Assembly: GCF_900099965.1 (NCBI RefSeq)
Contig: NZ_FNDJ01000039.1
Coordinates: 1 to 64,000 of the forward strand
DNA from: Nonomuraea jiangxiensis
GTDB lineage: Bacteria > Actinomycetota > Actinomycetes > Streptosporangiales > Streptosporangiaceae
Direction of reading: 5' to 3'
DNA: 64,000 nucleotides
Positions 45,423-54,874 of the stretch are shown piece by piece. The stretch's first letter is position 1, and the number at the start of each line of letters is the position of its first letter. The position numbers were made by a program, and so were the translations under genes. Under the pieces are notes generated by a model. It saw only the letters and a list, made by a program, of their open reading frames with translations. It did not search any database and was not told the DNA's origin.

Positions 45423-46217
45423 GTGGTGATCGCCGCTGGAGGGCTGGGCACGAGAGTCCACGGATGGGCCCGGTACCTGCCTAAGGAGTGGCAGCCGGTG
45501 GACGGCCGGCCCGGCATCGTCCACATCCTGAAGGAAATCGCCGACCTCGGCCCTGCCCACGTCGTCATCGTCTACCACCCCTACTACGAGCCGTTCGTCG
45601 CCTGGGCCAGCCAGGCCCTGAGCCTCGACGGGCACGATCGCTACCTGCGCTCTGCCGGCCGCGCGATGCGCAGCGACGCCCTGCCCCGCGAGGTGATTCT
45701 CGAGTGGGTGCCACAACGCGGCAGTTACGGCGACCTCACGTCCGTCCTCAACGGCGCCGATCACTTCGCCGGTCGGCGGGCATCCAGCGCTGGCGAGCTG
45801 TGGGTGGCGTTCGGTGACAATCTGTACCCGGCGTTCAACCCGCTGGCCGCGCCGCGGCAACCCACGGCCGGCGCAGTTGTCCTTGCGCGCCCGTATCAGT
45901 CCGAACTGGCCCAGGACCGCGGTGTGATCGCCACCGAGCGCTGTGCCGGTGGCGCCCTGATGGTGGAACTCGTGGAAAAGCCGGGACAGTGCGCCGCGCG
46001 AGCGCTGGAAGAATGCTACGGCCCGGACAACCTGATGCTGCTGGAGGGCCGGGCCCGCGTCGACGGCGACTTCATCGACTACGCCCGCACGTACCTGTCC
46101 GAGCCCAGCGGAGAGCCGCGACTGTCGCTGGCCCTTGCCGCATACGCCCACAAACGTCCTGTCCACGTCGTATGCACGACCAGCGAGGTCGTGGACCTCG
46201 GCACCCCTACGGCTTGA
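45423..46217 (+). CDS. NDP-sugar pyrophosphorylase-like nucleotidyltransferase
   Basis: The protein has about 264 residues from GTG 45423 (GTG 45426 is also possible). VVIAAGGLGTRVHGWARYLPKEWQPVDGRPGIVHIL is the nucleotide-binding start, an AAGxGTR(L) ... PK loop with glycine and arginine. VAFGDNLYPAFNPL carries the metal aspartate (GDN), and LVEKPG is the sugar-binding motif. The fold is GalU/RmlA-like. Together with the NUDIX and SUMF1-like genes it suggests a modified-sugar or natural-product tailoring cassette; the product is unknown. Confidence 0.8.
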   Translation: MVIAAGGLGTRVHGWARYLPKEWQPVDGRPGIVHILKEIADLGPAHVVIVYHPYYEPFVAWASQALSLDGHDRYLRSAGRAMRSDALPREVILEWVPQRGSYGDLTSVLNGADHFAGRRASSAGELWVAFGDNLYPAFNPLAAPRQPTAGAVVLARPYQSELAQDRGVIATERCAGGALMVELVEKPGQCAARALEECYGPDNLMLLEGRARVDGDFIDYARTYLSEPSGEPRLSLALAAYAHKRPVHVVCTTSEVVDLGTPTA

Positions 46218-46382
46218 AGCGGCCGCAAGAAGCAGGACTGCCCGCCGTGGTGATTTCCGGATTCGACATCGACAGGCACGCTGGCTAGGACGCCGTGATC
46301 GGCGGCGGCGTCCTGCGCCTGCTCCCCGACTCAACCCGGCCTACCGACAACGGCCGAATGGGTGCGCCAAATCGTCGCATCG

Positions 46383-49300
46383 CTACGCCGTGACTGGCGA
46401 CCATTCGTCGGCAAAGGCCTCCAGTTGCTGTATGACCTTGTCGATGGCGTCCTTCTCCTCTTCCGGCGGGTAGCCATGCTTAGCAAGTAGCCGCTTGATG
46501 ATGGAGCGGAGCTTGGCCTGGACATCGTCGCGGGCGGCCCAGTCGGTCGAGAGATTCTTCCTGACAGCTATGACAAGGTCACGAGCGATCGCTGCGAGTT
46601 TCTGCTCCCCGATGGAGGCATCGCCGTCGCCCATGAGCGCTTTCACGGTGTCCTTGGCCGCTACGGCGTCGAAGAAGGCGAGTTCGTCGTTGGTCAGCGG
46701 TGGGTTGAACTGCTCGCCTCGCCTGGCGTCGGCTGAGACCTCCTTGGCCATCTCGATCAGCTTCGCGATGATCTCGGCGGCGCTCAGGTTCTGGTTGGTG
46801 TACTTGCGCATCAGGTCAATGAGGCGGTCAGAGAAGGACTGCTGCCGAACGACGTTGTGCTTGGTGACCTTGCGCATCTCCTGCTGGACCAGTCGACGTA
46901 GGGCCTCGATGGCCAGCACGGGCTGGTGGGCCGCCTGCATCCGCTTGAGGTACTCCTCATCCAGGTTCGACAAGTCTGGGCGGGTCAGTCCAGCTTCGGC
47001 GAACAGGTCGGTGACCGCGTCGGCCTCGATCGCACCGGCCGTGAGTTGCTTTAGGAACAGCTCTACTTCAGCGGGGATCGGGCGGCCCTCGGCGACCCGC
47101 TCGGCGGCGTCGAACTTGGCCATCACGGTCCGGACTTCCTTGAAGAAGACGATCTCATCCTTCACGTCGTTGAGAAGCCCCGAATTGCCACACAGGCCGT
47201 AGAACCTGGAGAGCCGGGCGCTCTCCGCAGCGAACCGCTCCTTCAGCGTGGGCTCTCGCTCCTCGGCCTCAAGGTCGACCTGGTTGCCGGGATGCTTGGG
47301 GTCGCGCAGGAAGGCGGCTGCACCTCGCACGGTGTCACGCCATGCCTTCGGCGACTTCGCCGCAAGACCCTTGCGCCAGGGGAAGCCGTGCAGATGGATG
47401 TTGCCGAGCACATCGAGGAGGTCACGGACCTTGGCGATCGCGCCATGTTGTTCGTCCAGCAGGTTCTGGCCCATCGGCTTGCTCTTGGCATCGCTCCGGT
47501 CGTCTGCGCTGTATTCAGCGAGTGCGTCCAGCAAGTTGTCGTGGAGCGGGGCGTACCCCACCATCAGACCGTCCTGCTTATTGAGATACGTGCGGTTCAC
47601 CCGGGCGAGGGTTTGCATAAGCTGCGCATCGCGCATCGAACGGTCGAGGTAGAGGGTGTGCAGAGGGGGAGCGTCGAACCCGGTCAGCAACATGTCCTTG
47701 ACGATAATGATCTCGAGGTCGTCGCTGGCGTTCTTCATCCGCCTCTGGATGGTCTTGTGTTCCGATGGACGGAGCCGGTGAGCCGTCAGCTCCGGCGGGT
47801 CGGACGGGCTGCTGCTGTAGACGACCTTGATCTTGCCTTCGGCCACACTCTCTGAGTGCCAGTCAGGCTTTATGGCGATAATTTGCCTGTACAGTCCGGT
47901 GCAGATCTCCCGGGTACCACACACGATCATCGCTTTGCCCTTGGCATCGATGAACTGCCTCATCGACTCTGACCGGGCCTCCCAGTGGTCAACGATGTCG
48001 GCAGCCAGCTTCTCAAGACGTGCCGGCGCCCCGTACACGCTGGTCATCACTGCCGTTGCCTGCTCGACCTGCTTACGCTCATTGTCGTCGAGCCCTTCGG
48101 TCGCCTGGTCTACCTTCTCGTCCAACTCCTCCGCGGTGAGGCCGTCGGGCAGGTGTACAGGGATGAGGCGGCTTTCATAGAAAACCGGGACGGTGGCGCC
48201 GTCCTCAACTGCGCGCGTCAGGTCGTAGGTATCGATGAGCTCGCCGAACACCGCCGTGGTGTCCTTCTCCGCGCTGCGGATCGGGGTTCCCGTGAAGGCG
48301 ATCATCGTGGCGTATGGGAGCGCATCTCGGAGATGCCGCGCGTAGCCGTTAAGGTCGTCGTAGTGGCTGCGGTGTGCCTCATCGACGATCACGATAATGT
48401 TGCGCCGTTCCGACAACAGCGGGTGCGCGGTCCCTGAGTCCTTCTCGGCCTTGGTTCGGCCGAACTTCTGCAGGGTCGTGAAGTAAATCCCACCGGTGCG
48501 CCGGTTAGTAAGCTCGGTCCGCAGATGGTTCCGGCTGGTCACCGGCACCGGCTTTTCCGGTAGCAGTTCGCTGGCGTTGAAGCCTTGAAACAGCTGGTCG
48601 TCCAAGTCGGTCCGGTCAGTGATTACCACAATCGTCGGGTTGCCGAGCGACTTGTGCCGCAGCACCTGACCGGAGTATAGCTCCATTTCCAGGGACTTGC
48701 CGGACCCCTGAGTGTGCCACACCACTCCGGCTTTGCCGTTGCTGCGGACAGCTTCGATCGTCTTGCTGACTGCCCGCTTCACTGCGAAGTACTGATGCGG
48801 CTTGGCGATCAGCTTCGTCAGACCATTGTCCGAGCGGAAGAAACCCACGTAGCCGTCCAGCAACTCGATGAACCGTGCGGGGTTGAAGAGACCGAAGAGA
48901 GCGAGGACCAGCTCGGAATTCTCCCAGCTAGAGTTCACGTCCTCGACAGGTCGGCCGCTCTCGTTGACCTTCCAGGGCGCATAGTGGTTCCACTGGGTGA
49001 AGGCAGTACCGTAGCGTGCTTCGATCCCGTCGGATGCCAGACAGATCACGTTGCTGCGGAACGCACGCCATGCATCCTTGGTGTACGAGTCCAGTTGGTT
49101 CTTGGCGATTTCTGGGCTGACGTGCGGATCGCCAGGCTTCTTCAGCTCAACTACACCGACCGGCAGTCCATTGAGGTAAAGCATTACGTCGAACCGGGAC
49201 TTGATGTCCTTGTTCGCTGGGTTAACCACAGTGACCTGCCGCACCGCGAGAAGATCATTGTTAAATGGATCTGCCCGATTGATGAGATGCACCGTTGGGT

Positions 49301-49625
49301 TCTGCTCCGCGCCGTACTCGTCGGTATAGGTGACGTCCCGGATCCCCTTCGTAAGGAACTCGTGTAGCCGAAAGTTCTCGTTCCGCAGATCCTGCGACTC
49401 GGCCGTCAGCACTAGCCGCACAACCTCATCTACGGCGTTCGCTGGCAGGCCTGGATTGAGCCGCGCCACCGCCTCGCGCAACCGCCCCGGAATGATCGCC
49501 TCATCCCACGACTCCCGCTCGCCCGACCCGGGTGCGATCTCTGGGCCATTCTTCGGCTCCCACCCAAGCTCCCCTAGGATCTCTAAGACATCATTCTCCA
49601 GATCCGCTTCGCTATACCCACTCAT
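46383..49625 (-). CDS. hsdR: Type I restriction enzyme R subunit
   Basis: The protein has 1080 residues, the usual HsdR length. The N-terminal nuclease domain has D146 ... E160-L-K162 (RFDVMLYLNGLPVGVVELKKPGDP). The DEAD-like motor follows: HTQGSGKSLEM (Walker A, about 304-314), VDEAHRSHYDDLNG (motif II), FTGTP (motif III), then the second RecA domain with MLLTGFDAPPLHTLYLDR and QTLARVNRTY (motifs V and VI). It starts inside the end of hsdS (overlap ATGA). It translocates and cleaves unmodified DNA with HsdM2S. It looks intact. Confidence 0.95.
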   Translation of the reverse strand: MSGYSEADLENDVLEILGELGWEPKNGPEIAPGSGERESWDEAIIPGRLREAVARLNPGLPANAVDEVVRLVLTAESQDLRNENFRLHEFLTKGIRDVTYTDEYGAEQNPTVHLINRADPFNNDLLAVRQVTVVNPANKDIKSRFDVMLYLNGLPVGVVELKKPGDPHVSPEIAKNQLDSYTKDAWRAFRSNVICLASDGIEARYGTAFTQWNHYAPWKVNESGRPVEDVNSSWENSELVLALFGLFNPARFIELLDGYVGFFRSDNGLTKLIAKPHQYFAVKRAVSKTIEAVRSNGKAGVVWHTQGSGKSLEMELYSGQVLRHKSLGNPTIVVITDRTDLDDQLFQGFNASELLPEKPVPVTSRNHLRTELTNRRTGGIYFTTLQKFGRTKAEKDSGTAHPLLSERRNIIVIVDEAHRSHYDDLNGYARHLRDALPYATMIAFTGTPIRSAEKDTTAVFGELIDTYDLTRAVEDGATVPVFYESRLIPVHLPDGLTAEELDEKVDQATEGLDDNERKQVEQATAVMTSVYGAPARLEKLAADIVDHWEARSESMRQFIDAKGKAMIVCGTREICTGLYRQIIAIKPDWHSESVAEGKIKVVYSSSPSDPPELTAHRLRPSEHKTIQRRMKNASDDLEIIIVKDMLLTGFDAPPLHTLYLDRSMRDAQLMQTLARVNRTYLNKQDGLMVGYAPLHDNLLDALAEYSADDRSDAKSKPMGQNLLDEQHGAIAKVRDLLDVLGNIHLHGFPWRKGLAAKSPKAWRDTVRGAAAFLRDPKHPGNQVDLEAEEREPTLKERFAAESARLSRFYGLCGNSGLLNDVKDEIVFFKEVRTVMAKFDAAERVAEGRPIPAEVELFLKQLTAGAIEADAVTDLFAEAGLTRPDLSNLDEEYLKRMQAAHQPVLAIEALRRLVQQEMRKVTKHNVVRQQSFSDRLIDLMRKYTNQNLSAAEIIAKLIEMAKEVSADARRGEQFNPPLTNDELAFFDAVAAKDTVKALMGDGDASIGEQKLAAIARDLVIAVRKNLSTDWAARDDVQAKLRSIIKRLLAKHGYPPEEEKDAIDKVIQQLEAFADEWSPVTA

Positions 49626-50746
49626 ATAGCGGCCTCCACAACTTTTTCTGCCTGTCGCACCTTGACCTCCCCCGACAATAGCTTCGGCAACAATGCGTCC
49701 CGCAGTTCCGTGAGCGTTTGCGTCTCCTGGGCGCTGTGTGCTGCGCGCCGGTGCAGCGCCCTAGCCTTGGCGTCGAACTCAGCGACCACTTCAGGGGAGG
49801 CGAGCCGGACGGACATCGCTTTAAAGGTCTTCCTGCTGAGCTCCAGGAAAGTTGAGCCGTTTGCCAGACTGAGCATCTCGTCGACACGAGACCTCATCTC
49901 ATGGAATAGCCACCAGCAAAGTGCCGGATTCTGGGGGATGACCACGATAAAGCCTTGGTTTACCGCAGCCGGACGCTGTGGCACAGCGAAAGATCCGATG
50001 GTCGCTCGTGACGTCATGAAGATGGACCCCGCTGGATACAGCCGAGAAGCACAGCTTTCCAGTCCAGCGCTTGTAATCTTTCGTTTAGTATCGAAAAGAT
50101 AAGGCGCCTGGAGTGCGGTTACGTCGCTCGGGGTAGTCCACATTATATCACCATCCCAATACATCGGCTCTGACGTTCGCGGAGTACCTCCGCCGAATAC
50201 ATTTGCAGTTGACGCAAATGATTCTTCGCCGGGGGCGATACCACTAACTGCTTGCCCATAAAAGGCGTCGCCGAGCTCCTGCAACTTGGCAACGATGCGA
50301 TTATTGACCGCGATCTTGTCGTCGAGAGACCCAAGAAGAGCACTAATCGATTCTTGCTCTTGCCTCTCAGGGAGCTTTATCGGGATGTTCTTAATATAAT
50401 TTCGATTCAACATCGGCTGAGCGGCACCTGAGTTGTATCCAGAAAAGTCAATCTGCCCCAAAAGATAGTAGACAAATCGAGGATCGTTACCCAGGAAGTC
50501 CGTTACGTAGAGGGCCGTATTTAGAGGCCAAAAGTCGACTTCGCAATACGTCGCCTTGCCCATAGACGCCCCCGCGCGGCCTACCACCACGCCGGGAGCC
50601 CTAACAAGCGCGGTGTCATGGAATCCACTAGGCCCTGCTGCCCCTACAACCGGAACTGATCCATTGCGCCTTGTTGAGCTCGGAAGATCATGACCTCGCT
50701 GCAGTCGCACGAGATGATCCAAGGTCGTTGCTCTCCAGGCACTCAT
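49622..50746 (-). CDS. hsdS: Type I restriction-modification specificity subunit
   Basis: The protein has 374 residues. Two target-recognition domains are each followed by a conserved helix: IPIKLPERQEQESISALLGSLDDKIAVNNRIVAKLQELGDAFY after the first, and VVAEFDAKARALHRRAAHSAQETQTLTELRDALLPKLLSGEVKV at the end. The start overlaps the hsdM stop (ATGA). Base composition drops in the first TRD (AT-richer than its neighbours), as is usual for exchangeable recognition domains. The target sequence cannot be predicted. Confidence 0.95.
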   Translation of the reverse strand: MSAWRATTLDHLVRLQRGHDLPSSTRRNGSVPVVGAAGPSGFHDTALVRAPGVVVGRAGASMGKATYCEVDFWPLNTALYVTDFLGNDPRFVYYLLGQIDFSGYNSGAAQPMLNRNYIKNIPIKLPERQEQESISALLGSLDDKIAVNNRIVAKLQELGDAFYGQAVSGIAPGEESFASTANVFGGGTPRTSEPMYWDGDIMWTTPSDVTALQAPYLFDTKRKITSAGLESCASRLYPAGSIFMTSRATIGSFAVPQRPAAVNQGFIVVIPQNPALCWWLFHEMRSRVDEMLSLANGSTFLELSRKTFKAMSVRLASPEVVAEFDAKARALHRRAAHSAQETQTLTELRDALLPKLLSGEVKVRQAEKVVEAAI

Positions 50747-52362
50747 GCGAGCTTCTCCAGTTGTTCGCGGATGATCTGCTCAAGGCGGGTCGACTCGTCG
50801 AAGTGGGTGAAGAGTTCCTTGACCAGCCTGTCGATCTTGTCGGCGGTAGCTTCGTCGTCGATATCGCCAGCCTCGGAGGCGCCGACATAGCGCCCAGGGG
50901 TCAAAATGTAGTCATGAGTGGCGATTTCGTCACGGGTAGCGGAGTAACAGAATCCAGGTTCGTCGGCATAGGCAAGGCCGACATCGCGGGCGCTCTTGGT
51001 GCCACGCCAGGCGTGATAAACGTCGGAGATCTTTTTGATGTCGTCGTCTGAGAAGACCCGTTCAGTGCGGTCAACAAGGGCGCCTGCAGTGCGGGCGTCG
51101 ATAAACAGCACTTGGCCTTGGCGGTCGGTGCGGCCGCCACGTGAGGTCTTGTCCTTGGCGAAGAACCACAGGCAGGCGGGGATCTGAGTAGTACGGAAAA
51201 GCTGCGGTGGCAGAGCGATCATACAGGCGACCAAGTCCGCATTGATCAGCTCACTGCGAATCCCGCCTTCACCGGACTGCTTAGAGGACATAGAGCCGTT
51301 GGCCATAACGACGCCTGCAGTGCCGTGGACTCCGAGCTTCGAGACGATGTGCTGTATCCAGGCGAAGTTGGCATTGCCAGCCGGTGGAGTGCCGAAGCGC
51401 CAGCGAGGATCTTCGGTGTTCCGATGCCAGTCCGACATGTTAAACGGCGGGTTGGCGAGGATGAAGTCAGCCTTCAGATCGGGATGCTTATCCTCGTAAA
51501 ACGTGTCAGCCCAACTGTTTCCGAGGTCGGCGGACAGGCCGTGGATCGCCGTGTTCATCTTGCCGAGACGCCAAGTGCGCTGGTTGGACTCCTGGCCGTA
51601 GACGGCGATGTCGTCGCGGCGGCCGCGGTGGTTGAGGATGAACTTCTCTGCCTGGACGAACATGCCTCCGGAGCCACAGCAGGGGTCGTACACCCTTCCC
51701 TTGTAGGGCTCGAGGATCTCTACCATGAGGCGGACGATGCTGGAGGGTGTGTAGAACTCGCCGCCTCGCTTGCCCTCGGCGCGGGCGAACTTCTCCAGGA
51801 AGTACTCGTACACCTCGCCGAGTACGTCAGCAGCGGTCCTGCCTTCGTGGCCAGTAAACCGGGCGTCGCTGATCAGGTCGACAAGCTCGCCAAGCCTCCG
51901 CTGGTCCACTTCCTTGCGGTTGAAGATCTTCGGGAGAACGCCAGTGAGCGCCGGGTTCTCCTTCATGACCGCGCCCATCGCGTTGTCGATGCGCTCGCCG
52001 ATGGTGATCTCGCCCGGGCCGGGCTTCGCGTTGGCCTTGAGCTCGGGCCACTGTGCATCGGCTGGCACCCAGAAGATGCCCTCCCTTGCATACTCGTCCT
52101 TGTCGTCCAGGAATGATTCGATCCTGGACTCCGGGACGCCATCAGCGATGAGGTCGGCGTAGAGAACGCGGCGGCGTTCCTCCCAAGCATCGAAGGTGTA
52201 CTTGAGGAAGACGAGGCTGAGGACGAAGTCCTTGTATTCAGCGGCGTCCATGGAGCCGCGCAGCTTGTCGGCAGCCTTCCAGAGGATTTCCTTGAGGTCC
52301 GCCATCGTGGTGGTGCCGGGCAGGGCTTCTTGGCCGGGGGCGGGCTTTTTGCGGGGCGGCAT
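50743..52362 (-). CDS. hsdM: Type I restriction-modification methyltransferase subunit
   Basis: The protein has 539 residues. The N-terminal HsdM helical domain is MADLKEILWKAADKLRGSMDAAEYKDFVLSLVFLKY. The SAM-binding motif I is DPCCGSGGMF (226-235) and the catalytic motif IV NPPF (304-307), an N6-adenine methylase. GEFYTPSSIVRLMVEIL precedes motif I as in all HsdM. It lies 8 bp after the stop of the 688-residue HTH/methylase-like gene and overlaps hsdS. Confidence 0.95.
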   Translation of the reverse strand: MPPRKKPAPGQEALPGTTTMADLKEILWKAADKLRGSMDAAEYKDFVLSLVFLKYTFDAWEERRRVLYADLIADGVPESRIESFLDDKDEYAREGIFWVPADAQWPELKANAKPGPGEITIGERIDNAMGAVMKENPALTGVLPKIFNRKEVDQRRLGELVDLISDARFTGHEGRTAADVLGEVYEYFLEKFARAEGKRGGEFYTPSSIVRLMVEILEPYKGRVYDPCCGSGGMFVQAEKFILNHRGRRDDIAVYGQESNQRTWRLGKMNTAIHGLSADLGNSWADTFYEDKHPDLKADFILANPPFNMSDWHRNTEDPRWRFGTPPAGNANFAWIQHIVSKLGVHGTAGVVMANGSMSSKQSGEGGIRSELINADLVACMIALPPQLFRTTQIPACLWFFAKDKTSRGGRTDRQGQVLFIDARTAGALVDRTERVFSDDDIKKISDVYHAWRGTKSARDVGLAYADEPGFCYSATRDEIATHDYILTPGRYVGASEAGDIDDEATADKIDRLVKELFTHFDESTRLEQIIREQLEKLA

Positions 52363-52370
52363 TGTGCTCC

Positions 52371-54437
52371 TCAGTCTTGAGTGCTGTGGTCGGCAAGGGT
52401 CAGGGTTCCGTCGGTGAGTCCGGTCGCGGCGATCTGACCGAGCTCGGCGAGAGCGTCGAGCTCGATATGGGCTAGCCGGCGGCGCTCGTCGAGCTCGACA
52501 AGCAACCGGTCAAACCGGTGCAGGTCAGCCGGAGACAGCAGCGGTAGCCACAGTTCTTCCAACCGCTGTACCGGCCGGATCGCGCCGGCGGTCCGGCTGG
52601 AGCGAGACAGCAGTGCGGCGAGGACTCGCGAAGTGAAATGCTCCCGGCCGAGTTCGCTAATTCGCAGCACTCGGGCAGGGAACTCGACCACGGAGTAGCC
52701 GTCATGGTCGACGATCACGCCCGGCTCGGGGATGGTGGTGATCACTACGTCGCCGGGGAGACTCCGTCGCGCATTGGGATAGCGCCGCTCGAACTCTAAC
52801 CGATCTACGACCCGAGATCCGAGAGGTGCCCGGCCACAGACCTCCTGCGGGCCGATCAGCGAATACGAGTTTGTGCGCCCCGACTGCTGGCGGATCAGCG
52901 CGACGTCGACCCGGGTCCCTCTCTGCATCGACAGAAGATTGGCCTTGTCCCGTGCGCCTTTGGTCAGCCGGCCAAGGGTTTCGGTGCGGGGCCGGGATCG
53001 GGCGTCGCTGGTCTCGATGTGCAGGTCCATGGCCCGGCTGGGACGTGCTTCCTGGAGCATCCGCTCAAGGTCGAGGCTGCGGGCGACCTGTTCGTGCGGG
53101 TCGACGGGGTCTTCGCTCAGGTTCAAGTAACGCGGGGTGAGGGTCCGGGAGGACCGGACGACTGCTGCGATCGGTAGCTGCACCGCGTAGGACAGGCGGT
53201 GTGCGGCGGGATCATAGCCCGGCTCGCGCCAGGTGAGGATGTCGGTGGCGAGGGCATCGACTATGCCCTCGGTGAGCGGCTGGTCAGAGATGTCAGCGAC
53301 GAGCAGGTTGCCCTTTAGATCGTTCCCGTAGTAGGAGTTCAGCACCCAGAGCGCGACCTCATAGCCGGGCCGGGCCGGGATTAGCCCGCCGGGTAGTCGG
53401 ATAATCGCTTTGGTCGCGTCCTTGATGAGGTGGCTGCGAAGCTTGCCCGCCTGGCTGATCGGGTCCAACGCCGCGGTGGTGTCGGCTGGCGCGACGATGA
53501 TGGCGGTCGCTCCCTGCCGCAGGTCCGCCGACAGCTCACTCATGAGCTCGAAGGTGTCATTGACGTTGCGCTCCTCACCCGCCCGGTAGGGAAGCTGCGC
53601 GACGATGACATCGGCTTGTTGCAGACTAGATCCAGGCGTTGTCTGTACTGAGAAATCTCCCTCGTGCAGATCATGGACGGAGAGACGACGCCGGGTGAGC
53701 CGTGCCAGGTAGGGGTCGCTGCAGCAGGCGGTGAGGTGCATCGGCTGGTCATCGCGAAGCTGAGAGACCTCGAGGAGTAGATCCCCGGTGCCCGCATACG
53801 GATCTGCGATCCTCGCGATGCCATGCCAGTCAGCGCGGGCTGTGGCAGCAGCGAGCTTGGCGATGAGACGGGCCAGGGGCGGGGCCAGACGGTCGGCGGT
53901 CAAGTCGGTCGCGCCGAGGCGCTCCCTGATGTCCATGATCTTTTCGTATGCGCCGGTCGCGCCATAGGCGGCTTCGACCAGTTCGTCGACCACCTTCGGC
54001 AACCAAGGCGCCCGGATCGCCTCGACTTCCGACCGCAGCAGCTCATCGGCGGGGTCGTGCTCGGCAGCTCGCTCCTGAAGTCTGCCCAGAACGCCTGGCT
54101 CACCATCGTCGAGCTCGTCATCGATGCAGTGTCGCAGCGCGATCAACGAGGTCAAGGCTGCCATGAGAGCTCGAGGCGGTAGCTGACCGGAGAGCCTGCC
54201 GAGGGTATGCAGGTACAGATCTCCGTCGATGTCCCGGCGCTTGGCTCGGCCAGTCTTTACCAGCCAGTCAGCGATCTCGGCAGCATCGAAGAGCGGGTGT
54301 TCATGGTCACCAGAGGCAGGTTTGGGAAATTCAGGGTACCTGCGACGCCAAGTGCTGACGACGGGTCGCTGAACTTTGGCGAGCTCTGCAATCTCCGGCA
54401 TCGAGATCAGCGTTGCGCCCTTCCACGGGTTTCGCAT
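52371..54437 (-). CDS. HTH plus degenerate N6-methylase-like plus S-subunit-like protein leading the type I R-M operon
   Basis: The protein has 688 residues from ATG 54437; GGAGG lies eight bases upstream. Three regions are visible. Residues about 8-65 form a MerR/excisionase-like HTH (ISMPEIAELAKVQRPVVSTWRRRYPEFP ... LFDAAEIADWLVKTGR). Residues about 180-420 resemble an HsdM methylase core with a SAM-like loop IADPYAGTGDLLLE, but the catalytic NPP(F/Y) is replaced by AQLPY. The C-terminus (residues about 500-680; GDVVITTIPEPGVIVDHDGYSVVEFPARVLRI ... VQRLEELWLPLLSPADLHRFDRLLVEL) resembles one half of an S subunit. It may regulate or modulate the adjacent HsdMSR; loss of NPPY argues against methylation. 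Confidence 0.75.
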   Translation of the reverse strand: MRNPWKGATLISMPEIAELAKVQRPVVSTWRRRYPEFPKPASGDHEHPLFDAAEIADWLVKTGRAKRRDIDGDLYLHTLGRLSGQLPPRALMAALTSLIALRHCIDDELDDGEPGVLGRLQERAAEHDPADELLRSEVEAIRAPWLPKVVDELVEAAYGATGAYEKIMDIRERLGATDLTADRLAPPLARLIAKLAAATARADWHGIARIADPYAGTGDLLLEVSQLRDDQPMHLTACCSDPYLARLTRRRLSVHDLHEGDFSVQTTPGSSLQQADVIVAQLPYRAGEERNVNDTFELMSELSADLRQGATAIIVAPADTTAALDPISQAGKLRSHLIKDATKAIIRLPGGLIPARPGYEVALWVLNSYYGNDLKGNLLVADISDQPLTEGIVDALATDILTWREPGYDPAAHRLSYAVQLPIAAVVRSSRTLTPRYLNLSEDPVDPHEQVARSLDLERMLQEARPSRAMDLHIETSDARSRPRTETLGRLTKGARDKANLLSMQRGTRVDVALIRQQSGRTNSYSLIGPQEVCGRAPLGSRVVDRLEFERRYPNARRSLPGDVVITTIPEPGVIVDHDGYSVVEFPARVLRISELGREHFTSRVLAALLSRSSRTAGAIRPVQRLEELWLPLLSPADLHRFDRLLVELDERRRLAHIELDALAELGQIAATGLTDGTLTLADHSTQD

Positions 54438-54504
54438 CGTCAGCACCTCCTCTCATGTCTGAGCCAGCCTAGGCGAACAGGTCAGACTCGACCATGGCTT
54501 CCTT

Positions 54505-54522
54505 TGATAACCCCCACTATCA
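54505..54522. promoter_or_regulatory. Dyad operator 1 upstream of the R-M operon
   Basis: TGATAACCCCCACTATCA: inverted TGATA / TATCA around an 8-bp C-rich centre, 68 bp upstream of the minus-strand R-M start. It is nearly identical to the dyad at 54743-54760. Confidence 0.65.
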
Positions 54523-54742
54523 GGTCATTCGTCCACTTTCGCGAAGGCTGGATCCTTCTTCACAGCGCAGAAGCTCGACCGCGCAATCGGCCCGCACTTC
54601 GCCGTCCCTGCAATCCAGGCTTCGCCAACCATCGGCGGGAGCATCTAGCGGCCTCTGCCCATCACCCCAACCGGCCTGCGCCAACTCAGCCTCCACCCTC
54701 CTGCACAACCGCGCCAAGATCATTTATTTCAGCTCCATGTGA

Positions 54743-54760
54743 TGATAACCCCCCTTATCA
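54743..54760. promoter_or_regulatory. Dyad operator 2 upstream of the TIGR04141 gene
   Basis: TGATAACCCCCCTTATCA: inverted TGATAA / TTATCA around six C, 115 bp upstream of the plus-strand start at 54875. It shares 16 of 18 positions with dyad 1. Confidence 0.65.
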
Positions 54761-54874
54761 AGCTCCATGGTGCTATTTTGCCTACGCTGGCCGTTGTCGG
54801 ATCGCATCCTTGTTCACAGCACTCCCCCGGTGCCGCGGCCCAACTCCGGCACCTTCCGCGAGAAGGAGCACCTC

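Larger units (their letters stand above)
54438..54874. other. Divergent control region of the R-M operon and the TIGR04141 gene
   Basis: About 440 bp, less GC-rich than the genes. It holds two 18-bp dyads (54505 and 54743), each followed after 29 or 47 bp by the related strings ATCCTTCTTCACAGC (54551) and ATCCTTGTTCACAGC (54807). This looks like a partly duplicated promoter region. No gene is supported, although a short frame (AKAGSFFTAQKLDRAIGPHF) overlaps the first site. Confidence 0.55.
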
